From: JABDKJ01 sp964609215
Lineage (GTDB): Bacteria > Bacteroidota > Bacteroidia > Flavobacteriales_D > JABDKJ01
Assembly: GCA_964609215.1 (NCBI GenBank)
Contig: CAZSQZ010000005.1
Span: 148,322-212,321, forward strand
DNA length: 64,000 bases
Reading direction: 5' to 3'
This document shows positions 54,792 through 62,231 of this stretch, piece after piece. Every line of letters begins with the position of its first letter. Positions within the stretch are counted from its first letter, which is position 1. The notes beneath the pieces were generated by a model. That model had not been told where the DNA came from. It did not search any database and saw only the letters and a program-made list of their open reading frames with translations. Both the position numbers and the translations under genes were made by a program.

Positions 54792-54824
54792 AAAACCTGT
54801 TAGTTATCGCTAGCAGGTTTTTTT
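54792..54824. terminator. Bidirectional terminator between dnaK and the SpoIIE-type gene
   Basis: Arms AAAACCTGTTAG (54792-54803) and CTAGCAGGTTTT (54810-54821), with one G-T wobble and a 6-base loop, run straight into a T-tract. It fits dnaK termination; the stem also lies just past the stop of the convergent gene at 54823, so it may serve both. Confidence 0.85.
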
Positions 54825-56361
54825 ATGCAACAATTCTTAAATGAGGAAATGAAGTTGATGAATAATCTACTCCTGGAATTTCAAAGCCAGCCACCAGAAC
54901 ATCATCCACCTGTTCCTCTTCCTGCTGCCATAAATGAAACTCATAATTGAACAAGAACTCTTGATCTTCCATTCTTAGATCTTGATTATCTAGAATAAAT
55001 CTTTTAAATCTTCTAGACATATATTTCTTTCCTTTTTCTCCTCCAAACTGGTCGCAATAACCATCTGAGAAAAGATAAAACCTATCTCCTTTTTGCACAT
55101 TTACAGTTCTATTCTCAAAGACTTTATTTTTATCAATAATGCCTCCAATGGAAAATTTATTTCCGTTAATAATAGACATTTCTCCTTCTCGAATCATAAG
55201 CATTGACCTAAATGCTCCGGCATACTGAATAACATCCTCATTTCTGGACATACGACAAAGGGAAATATCCATTCCCTCAGGAATATCAAATTTATTGTGA
55301 TTAATGGTACGTTCCAATCGTCTATTCAGCTCCATTAATATTTGAGCAGGTGTTATGTCTTCTTGTCCTTTAATAATATCCTTAAGTATGGTTTGTCCCA
55401 GCATGGTAACCATTGCTCCTGGAACACCATGACCTGTGCAATCTGCCACAGCAAAATAAGAAACAGAACCAATAGTATGATACCAGAAAAAATCACCACT
55501 TACAATATCTTTAGGTTTGTATACTACAAAGAAATCAGGAAACTCTTTTTTAATTTTTGAAAGAGGTGGTAGAATTGATTCTTGAATTCGCTTAGCGCTT
55601 TGAATACTGGAAATAATGTTTTTGTTTTTTGCCTTGATTAATTGATTCTGGTGTGCAAGTTTTTTCTTGACCTCCATTTCTTTTCTCACTATTCTTACCA
55701 TGAGTGAATACAAAATCACGGATGCCACTAAAAGCAGCAAAGCTAGCACAGCAGCATTTTTCAAGGCTGTTCTTTGTGTTTTCTTTATAAATGGGCCAAA
55801 AGGTAAATCTACCTGCACTATTGCCGAAAACTCAGAACCATGTCCTTTTATAGGAGCAAATGAAGAAAGCCAAATTCCATTTTCAGATTTATAACACTCA
55901 AGAGATCCTCCTGTGTTTAGTTCTTCAATAATTTGTTGATCAAATTGCTTCCACTTATGTCTAAAATAAGGTTCATCGTTGGAAGTAACCACCAAATCAA
56001 AATTATTATCTTCTTCATTATAAACAGCCGTATAAAGATCTGAAGGAAGATTATTGGTGTGTTTTACAACCTTAAGTAATTCATGAATTCTCCTATAACT
56101 TTCGTTATCATTTGAGGATTTTATAGCATTCTTCTCTTCATTATCTTCATAAATGGATAAATGCTCTTCCCCATTAATTTGACTGGATATTGTCTTAGCT
56201 ATTCCTAAAAGTCTAACTTGTTCTTGTGTTTCTAAGGATCGAATTGTTTTTTTATAATCATAAAAAGTAAACAATCCAGAAAAAATAATTAATGCAAGTA
56301 CTACCAGCATTAATATTCTAGAAACATTATTTTGAAATATTTCTTTAAGATATAGTGGCAT
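54823..56361 (-). CDS. SpoIIE-type PP2C serine phosphatase with extracytoplasmic sensor
   Basis: This 512-residue membrane-bound phosphatase has an N-terminal transmembrane helix (ILMLVVLALIIFSGLFTFY), an extracytoplasmic sensor region (about 35-190) and a second helix (about 198-218). The C-terminal PP2C/SpoIIE domain (about 250-495) has its metal-binding acidic motifs intact: KDIVSGDFFWYHTI, FAVADCTGHGVPGAMVTMLG, FYLFSDGYCDQFGG and QVDDVLVAGFE. Such proteins remove phosphate from anti-sigma-factor antagonists or similar partners in response to a signal. The partner cannot be identified here. It is convergent with dnaK. Confidence 0.9.
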   Translation of the reverse strand: MPLYLKEIFQNNVSRILMLVVLALIIFSGLFTFYDYKKTIRSLETQEQVRLLGIAKTISSQINGEEHLSIYEDNEEKNAIKSSNDNESYRRIHELLKVVKHTNNLPSDLYTAVYNEEDNNFDLVVTSNDEPYFRHKWKQFDQQIIEELNTGGSLECYKSENGIWLSSFAPIKGHGSEFSAIVQVDLPFGPFIKKTQRTALKNAAVLALLLLVASVILYSLMVRIVRKEMEVKKKLAHQNQLIKAKNKNIISSIQSAKRIQESILPPLSKIKKEFPDFFVVYKPKDIVSGDFFWYHTIGSVSYFAVADCTGHGVPGAMVTMLGQTILKDIIKGQEDITPAQILMELNRRLERTINHNKFDIPEGMDISLCRMSRNEDVIQYAGAFRSMLMIREGEMSIINGNKFSIGGIIDKNKVFENRTVNVQKGDRFYLFSDGYCDQFGGEKGKKYMSRRFKRFILDNQDLRMEDQEFLFNYEFHLWQQEEEQVDDVLVAGFEIPGVDYSSTSFPHLRIVA

Positions 56362-56485
56362 ATCGGTCGGTTAAGCATTGATGTATACGCAAATTTCGAC
56401 CAAAGGTTTATTTTAGAGACTTGATAAAAAAAATTGAGTTAGAATTTCAAACAATTCCTTTTTACATTCGTTGTCTAATTAATTA

Positions 56486-58753
56486 ATGCAAGAAAATAAA
56501 CTCAAAAAAATTGCATATTTCGTCATTGGCCTAATTGCTATTGTTACCCTTTTCTTTTCTTTTCAAATTTTTCAAAATCTAAGCACGGATTACGATTTCG
56601 AAAAATTCTTTCCGCAAAATGATCCGGAGACCGATTTTTTCATAGAATACAGAGATAAGTTTGAAACAGACAATGATTTTGTTCTCATTGGTATAAGCAA
56701 CCATGATGGTATTTTTGACGCAGAATTCCTATCTAATGTAAACCAACTTAGCCAGCAATTATCAGAGCTTGATTATATCACAAAAATTCAAAGTCCTACA
56801 AACTTAGAAAGTCAAGTCATTAACAATGGCATACCTTACAATGTTAAAACACTCCATTTCGAGAATGAGGAAAAATATGCTTCAGACTCACTGAAAATTT
56901 TCAATTCTCCAGAATTAAAAAACACATTCTTTTCTGAGGATGGTAAAAGCATTTCCTTGCTTCTGATGCATGACCAATATCTATCAAAAGCGAGATGTGA
57001 CAGCCTAAGCCATTTGATTAGCGATTGTATATCCGATTTCAATTTTGACGAAATTCATTTAGCTGGAAGAGCCATTGGTCAAAGATATTTTGTTGAACGT
57101 ATTGAAATGGAATTGGCGATTTTCGTTTCCATTTCCATTGTTTTAATCACCATATTTCTAATTATCGCATTTCGAAGTCGTTGGGGTGTTTTTGTTCCAT
57201 TAATAGTCGTTCTACTGGCAGTTGTTTGGTTGGTTGGAATTATGGTCATGTTTGGTAAAGCCTTTGATATCTTATTGACTATTATACCTACTATTCTTTT
57301 TGTGGTTGGAATGAGCGATGTAGTGCATATCGTGTCTAAATACTTTGATGAATTAAGAATGGGCAAGGAAAAATTAATTGCTCTTAAAACCGCATTCAAG
57401 GAAATAGGTATTGCCACCTTTTTAACCTCAGTAACCACAGCAATTGGTTTTTTGACTTTGCTTTCATCTAGCATAATGCCACTTAGAGAATTTGGAACCA
57501 TCGCAGCTACCGGGGTCTTTGTTGCGTACCTTTTGGCCTACTCACTCCTTCCTGCAGTGCTTCTACTAAGCAAAAAGCCAGGTGTTGCAAAAAAGAAACC
57601 TCTTGAGGTATTTTGGAATAAGAAACTGCACCTTTTCTTACTTTGGATTATTAGAAATAAAGGTAAGGTAATTGTAGGCTCTATAGTAGTTCTGGGAATA
57701 TGTTTCATTGGAATAAATAGGATTCAGGTAAACAATTTTCTGCTAGAAGACCTAAAGGAAAACGATCCTATAAAGAAGGATTTCCTTTTTTTTGAAAACA
57801 CTTTCGCTGGTGTGCGTCCTTTCGAAATGTCAATAAAAGTAGTAGATGAACAAAAAACCATTTTTCATCCTCAAGTACTACACGAAATAGAATTGGTAGA
57901 AGATTATTTGACAAAGGAATATGGTATTGGTTTCATTGCTTCTCCAGTAGCCGCTGTTAAGATGATTAATAAAGCTAATCATAGAGGCATTCAAGAGTTT
58001 TACAAATTACCTGATAACTATGAACAAGTAGATAAACTTTCAAAACAATTGGGCCGCTTTGCCAAGAGCAAGCAAATGCGATCTTTAATCACTGAGGAAC
58101 AGAATGAAGGAAGACTTTTTGGAAAAATGGGTGATTGGGGGGCCATTGAAATCAAAAAAAGAAATGAGGCTTTAGATGCCTTCATTGCCGAGAATGTCAA
58201 CCCTAAATTAATCCAATTCCGGCAGACGGGAACGGCAAGATTAATTGATCTGAACAATGAATTACTTTCTGCAACAATGATTCAAGGGTTGATCATCGCT
58301 TTTCTGGCCATAGCATTTATTGTTGGTTTGATGTTTCGTTCCATTAAAATGGTGTTAATCAGTTTTGTACCCAATGTTTTCCCCCTTCTTTTAGTTGGAG
58401 CGTTTATGGGATTTACTGGAATAGACCTGAAAGTTTCTACTGCGATAATATTTACGATTGCCTTTGGTATTGCAGTAGATGATACTATACACTTCCTTAG
58501 TAAATTGAGGTTAGAATTGGGGAAAGGTAGGTCAGAATTATATGCCATAAAGAGAACATTTATAGGGACAGGAAAGGCAATCATACTCACCTCTTTGATT
58601 CTGGTAGCTGGTTTCTTATCCCTAATGATTTCTTCCTTTAAAGGAACATTTTATACAGGACTGCTTGTAAGTTTAACTTTATTCTTCGCTGTTTTCTCCG
58701 ATCTCCTGATACTGCCCGTTTTACTTTGGCTTACGAAGAAAAAATCTAAATAA
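56486..58753 (+). CDS. RND superfamily exporter (MMPL-type)
   Basis: This 755-residue inner-membrane transporter has the RND/MMPL two-fold layout. One helix leads into a large periplasmic loop (about 35-205), then a five-helix block (about 206-370), another single helix and loop (about 395-585), and a second block (about 590-755). Motifs include VVGMSDVVHIVSKYFDELRM and TIAFGIAVDDTIHFLSKL, which hold the acidic residues for proton coupling. Substrates in this class are often lipids or hydrophobic compounds; none can be named here. Its end overlaps the convergent NhaC gene by 8 bases. A near-consensus -7 element (TACATTCG, 56463-56470) lies just upstream. Confidence 0.88.
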   Translation: MQENKLKKIAYFVIGLIAIVTLFFSFQIFQNLSTDYDFEKFFPQNDPETDFFIEYRDKFETDNDFVLIGISNHDGIFDAEFLSNVNQLSQQLSELDYITKIQSPTNLESQVINNGIPYNVKTLHFENEEKYASDSLKIFNSPELKNTFFSEDGKSISLLLMHDQYLSKARCDSLSHLISDCISDFNFDEIHLAGRAIGQRYFVERIEMELAIFVSISIVLITIFLIIAFRSRWGVFVPLIVVLLAVVWLVGIMVMFGKAFDILLTIIPTILFVVGMSDVVHIVSKYFDELRMGKEKLIALKTAFKEIGIATFLTSVTTAIGFLTLLSSSIMPLREFGTIAATGVFVAYLLAYSLLPAVLLLSKKPGVAKKKPLEVFWNKKLHLFLLWIIRNKGKVIVGSIVVLGICFIGINRIQVNNFLLEDLKENDPIKKDFLFFENTFAGVRPFEMSIKVVDEQKTIFHPQVLHEIELVEDYLTKEYGIGFIASPVAAVKMINKANHRGIQEFYKLPDNYEQVDKLSKQLGRFAKSKQMRSLITEEQNEGRLFGKMGDWGAIEIKKRNEALDAFIAENVNPKLIQFRQTGTARLIDLNNELLSATMIQGLIIAFLAIAFIVGLMFRSIKMVLISFVPNVFPLLLVGAFMGFTGIDLKVSTAIIFTIAFGIAVDDTIHFLSKLRLELGKGRSELYAIKRTFIGTGKAIILTSLILVAGFLSLMISSFKGTFYTGLLVSLTLFFAVFSDLLILPVLLWLTKKKSK

Positions 58754-60242
58754 TATCTTCTTTCGTTTTCTCTAGCTTATTAATTTTTATGCCTAAATAT
58801 CCATAAAGAACGGTCATAAAAGGACTTACTATATTGAAAATACAATAGGGAATAAATGTGAGTGGGTCCACACTTAATATTCCAGCTTGAGTAGCTCCGC
58901 ATGTGTTCCACGGAATAAGAACTGATGTAACCGTTCCTGAATCTTCTAGAGTTCTACTTAAATTCTCCGGAGCTAAATCTTGATCTTCATAAGCTTCCTT
59001 AAACATCTTACCCGGAACTACTATTGCTACATATTGGTCCGAAGCCGTGGCATTAAAAAACAGACAAGTTCCCGCAGTTCGCGCAATTAATGGACCTGTC
59101 TTTTCTACTCCAGCCAAAACCGCTCTTGTTATTCTTCTCAAAAGACCTGCTGCCTGCATTGCACCGCCAAAAATCATTGCGCATAGGATTAGCCAAACTG
59201 TATTGAGCATGCCATTCATGCCTCCAGCTTTTAGAAGGTTGGATCTATCTTCTTTTGGAATATTAAAAATGTCATTTATGGCGTTATTTTCAGCTTGAAA
59301 AAACTCGGTCGTTTCTAAAGCCATTGCATTAATGCTAGCCGCATAACAGTCTACAGTGTATCCTCTTCCAGAATCACTAATTCTAGAAATAATTTCTGGT
59401 TGAGCAATAGAAGCTGTTATCGCTCCCAAAAGCACTCCAATTAAAAGCGCAGGAACAGCCGGCATCTTTTTAATAATCAACACCACAACAATAACTGGGA
59501 CAATAAACAATAACAAACTCGTATTGAATGTTCCAGAGATTACCTTTTGCATTTCATCGATTTGAGATTGTTCTGCACCACCTTCAAATAAAAAACCTGT
59601 AATTAGGAAGACAATGAGCGCGATGCTTATAGACGGCACTGTTGTCCATACCATATGTCGAATATGGGTAAACAAATCCGTTCCTGCGACAGCTGGAGCT
59701 AAATTAGTAGTATCGGATAAGGGCGACATTTTATCACCAAAATAGGCTCCTGAGATTATTGCTCCAGCTATCCACCCCTCTCCTATTCCCAAAGCCATTC
59801 CTATTCCCAACAGAGCAACTCCCACTGTAGCCACTGTGCTCCAAGAACTTCCTGTTGCCAAAGAAACTATGGAACAAATTATGCAAGTAGCAAAAAGAAA
59901 AATCTTAGGGCTTAAGATATCCAACCCATGATAAATCATAGTTGGAACAATTCCACTGATAAGCCAGGTTCCAGCCAATGCACCAATTAATAATAGAATA
60001 ATTAAAGCCCCCATTGCAGAGGAAATACTTTCCACTATTTCATGTAATATTTTTTTCCAGGATAGTTTATGATAAAAGGCTATTCCAACTGCAGCTGCAG
60101 CTGCAAGCAATAATGCAATTTGATTGGGGCCATATGAAGAATCTCCGCCAAATAAAACCACATTGAACACTAACAATACTATTAATAATACGATTGGAAT
60201 AAACGCTTGCAATAATGTAGGATTTGCTTGTTTGGTGCTCAT
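58746..60242 (-). CDS. nhaC: Na+/H+ antiporter NhaC family
   Basis: This 498-residue inner-membrane protein has about 11-12 hydrophobic segments and the family signature ATGSSWSTVATVGVALLGIG, followed by GAYFGDKMSPLSDTTNLAPA. NhaC exchanges external protons for internal sodium, and some relatives carry malate/lactate, so the exact substrate is a family-level inference. The gene is divergent from the redoxin gene, with 53 bases between the two start codons. It overlaps the RND exporter gene end by 8 bases. Confidence 0.9.
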   Translation of the reverse strand: MSTKQANPTLLQAFIPIVLLIVLLVFNVVLFGGDSSYGPNQIALLLAAAAAVGIAFYHKLSWKKILHEIVESISSAMGALIILLLIGALAGTWLISGIVPTMIYHGLDILSPKIFLFATCIICSIVSLATGSSWSTVATVGVALLGIGMALGIGEGWIAGAIISGAYFGDKMSPLSDTTNLAPAVAGTDLFTHIRHMVWTTVPSISIALIVFLITGFLFEGGAEQSQIDEMQKVISGTFNTSLLLFIVPVIVVVLIIKKMPAVPALLIGVLLGAITASIAQPEIISRISDSGRGYTVDCYAASINAMALETTEFFQAENNAINDIFNIPKEDRSNLLKAGGMNGMLNTVWLILCAMIFGGAMQAAGLLRRITRAVLAGVEKTGPLIARTAGTCLFFNATASDQYVAIVVPGKMFKEAYEDQDLAPENLSRTLEDSGTVTSVLIPWNTCGATQAGILSVDPLTFIPYCIFNIVSPFMTVLYGYLGIKINKLEKTKEDII

Positions 60243-60281
60243 AATCTCTTCTATTCGCTAAATATAAAAAAGAAGAGCACT

Positions 60282-60289
60282 TATATTTG
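60282..60289 (+). promoter_or_regulatory. Bacteroidota -7 element almost touching the redoxin start codon
   Basis: TATATTTG is an exact TAnnTTTG match only 6 bases before the ATG at 60296. Transcription from it would begin at or next to the start codon, giving a leaderless mRNA. The -33 region is only weakly TTG-like (TTCG at 60254-60257). Confidence 0.55.
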
Positions 60290-60295
60290 CATTCT

Positions 60296-60853
60296 ATGCG
60301 AAATGGTATTTTGCCCTTATTTATTCTTTTTTTAACCCTATCCTGCAATCCCAGTAAGGATTGGCATGAAATAAGTTTAAAAAATTTAAGAGGGGAAAAA
60401 GTTTCTCTATCCAATCTTGATGGTCCAATAGTATTTTATTTTCTCTCACCGGAATGTCCACTCTGTGAAAATTATGCCCTTAATATCCGAGAAATTTATC
60501 AGAGTTTTGAATACGATAATTTTCGTTTCTATGGGATTTTTCCAGGCAAGTATTACAGTAAAGAACAGATTAAAGAATATAAAAAAGTAAACGATTTGGG
60601 TATTGAATTTTTGCTTGACCCGAAATATGAATTAACGAATAGTTTGGATGCTACTACTACTCCTGAGGCTATTGTATTCAGCAAAGAACAAGAACTCATA
60701 TATCAAGGTGCAATTGACAATTGGATGATTAGCCTTGGAAAAAAGAGAACTGTTGTTACCGAGCATTATTTATTAGATGCATTGGCTGCGGTGAAAAAAA
60801 ATACTGTTCCCAAAGTAGTAAAAACGAAACCGGTTGGATGCTACATAGAATAA
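60296..60853 (+). CDS. Redoxin-type (thioredoxin-fold) lipoprotein
   Basis: The ATG at 60296 gives a 185-residue protein with a lipoprotein signal (FILFLTLSCNPSKDW, Cys17). The thioredoxin-like fold begins FYFLSPECPLCENYALNIRE (about 44-63), with a CPLC pair at the active-site position; the later DATTTPEAIVF carries the cis-Pro. It resembles AhpC/TSA-type redoxins anchored in the periplasm. Its 3' end overlaps the next gene, encoding a cytochrome c / copper-enzyme-like lipoprotein, by 16 bases. The pair probably acts together on the periplasmic side, for example in handling copper or thiols. Confidence 0.82.
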   Translation: MRNGILPLFILFLTLSCNPSKDWHEISLKNLRGEKVSLSNLDGPIVFYFLSPECPLCENYALNIREIYQSFEYDNFRFYGIFPGKYYSKEQIKEYKKVNDLGIEFLLDPKYELTNSLDATTTPEAIVFSKEQELIYQGAIDNWMISLGKKRTVVTEHYLLDALAAVKKNTVPKVVKTKPVGCYIE

Positions 60854-62184
60854 AATATCTTCTATTCATAAGCATTTTCATTCTTTCAATTGCTTGTCAG
60901 GAAGAAGAGGTCATCTCATTTTCAGAGGTTCAGGAAATTGTTGCCCAAAACTGTTATTCATGTCATCAGAGCAATGGAGCTGCCCCCTTCCAATTATTTA
61001 GCTATGATGAAATAAAAAGAAAAGCACATACTATTCAAGATGTTTTAGAAAACAATATCATGCCGCCTTGGCCTGCGGATCCTAATTATCGTCATTTTAT
61101 TGGGGAAAAAGTTCTTTCGAAGGAAGACAGGATTAAAGTTATTAATTGGATAAAGCAGGGAGCCAATAAAAATGTGAATGATAAAATCGAATTACCACTT
61201 CCTGAGACTTCAAATACCGCTCTTTTGGAAACGAATAATTCAGTATTTTTTATGAAAGAACCCATTTCCTTAGAAGGAGATAATTTGGACAAATTTTATT
61301 ACTCAAGAATTCCAATTCAATTGGAAAAAGACACCTTCATAAAGTCCGTTACTTTTCTTCCAGGTAATAGAAAACGGGTACACCACATGAATGGTCATTG
61401 GCTGAATTACCAAGATGACAAAAAAGAAGATCTCATTGAGGGAGATGCCTTTGTAGATGCTGAAGAAGACACAGATTTGAGAAGGTTTTTGAAACTTGGA
61501 GTACCGCATGATGATGGTTCCTTTCCTCAGCTTACTCCTTCTGTGGTAAATTATTTACCTGGAATGGAAGCCAATTATTACCCAGAGGGAATTGGAGGTT
61601 TCAAAGCCAATAAAAAATCTTCGCTTTTGATTCAATCTATTCATTATGGTCCAGGAGGAAGAGATGATGAAGATTTGTCTGGCATTGAAATTCACTATGC
61701 AGAAAAAGCTCCAGAAAGACCATTGAAAGAATTGCAATTGGGAAGTTTAGGTGTTTCGCCCATAGAACCTGAATTCATTTTGGAGCCTGAAAGCAAGAAA
61801 AAATTCAAAACAGAATGGCTCTGTGATAGAGACCTATCTCTTCTTACTGTAGTTCCACATATGCATTTACTGGGGACAAAATATAAAGCCTATGCGCTCT
61901 CACCTGAGAATGACACCATACGTTTAATCAAAATAAACAATTGGGATTTTCGCTGGCAATACGTTTATACATTCCCCGAAATCCAAGTTATTCCTAAGGG
62001 CTATAGAATTATTGCTGAAGCTGAATTTGATAATACCTCATCTAACCCCAATCAAGCTTTTGACCCACCAAGAGAAATTGTGGAGCCCAACTCATTGAAT
62101 ATGAAAACAACGGATGAAATGTTTCAGTTGATATTGGTTTACATTGATTATCGAAAAGGAGATGAAGAGATTTCATTAGAATAA
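60838..62184 (+). CDS. Lipoprotein with cytochrome c heme motif and copper-monooxygenase-like domain
   Basis: This 448-residue lipoprotein has the signal ISIFILSIACQEEE (Cys20). Residues about 34-105 form a small cytochrome c domain with the heme motif NCYSCHQSNGAAPFQLF and the probable Met ligand in IMPPWPADPNYRHF. The rest (about 140-430) resembles the peptidylglycine monooxygenase-type copper fold: RVHHMNGHWL supplies His ligands for one copper, and VVPHMHLLGTKYKAYAL supplies an HxH pair for a second. Electron transfer from the heme to the copper site would be logical. It overlaps the redoxin gene by 16 bases and is followed by a terminator. The substrate is unknown. Confidence 0.78.
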   Translation: MLHRIKYLLFISIFILSIACQEEEVISFSEVQEIVAQNCYSCHQSNGAAPFQLFSYDEIKRKAHTIQDVLENNIMPPWPADPNYRHFIGEKVLSKEDRIKVINWIKQGANKNVNDKIELPLPETSNTALLETNNSVFFMKEPISLEGDNLDKFYYSRIPIQLEKDTFIKSVTFLPGNRKRVHHMNGHWLNYQDDKKEDLIEGDAFVDAEEDTDLRRFLKLGVPHDDGSFPQLTPSVVNYLPGMEANYYPEGIGGFKANKKSSLLIQSIHYGPGGRDDEDLSGIEIHYAEKAPERPLKELQLGSLGVSPIEPEFILEPESKKKFKTEWLCDRDLSLLTVVPHMHLLGTKYKAYALSPENDTIRLIKINNWDFRWQYVYTFPEIQVIPKGYRIIAEAEFDNTSSNPNQAFDPPREIVEPNSLNMKTTDEMFQLILVYIDYRKGDEEISLE

Positions 62185-62185
62185 A

Positions 62186-62212
62186 AAAGCCCCTCCAAAT
62201 TGGAAGGGCTTT
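62186..62212. terminator. Intrinsic terminator between convergent genes
   Basis: AAAGCCCCTCC (62186-62196) pairs with GGAAGGGCTTT (62202-62212) apart from one mismatch, with a 5-base loop and short T runs on both sides. It lies 2 bases after the cytochrome gene and 20 bases before the end of the T9SS repeat gene, so it can serve both strands. Confidence 0.82.
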
Positions 62213-62231
62213 CTTGAAAAGAATAAACCTA

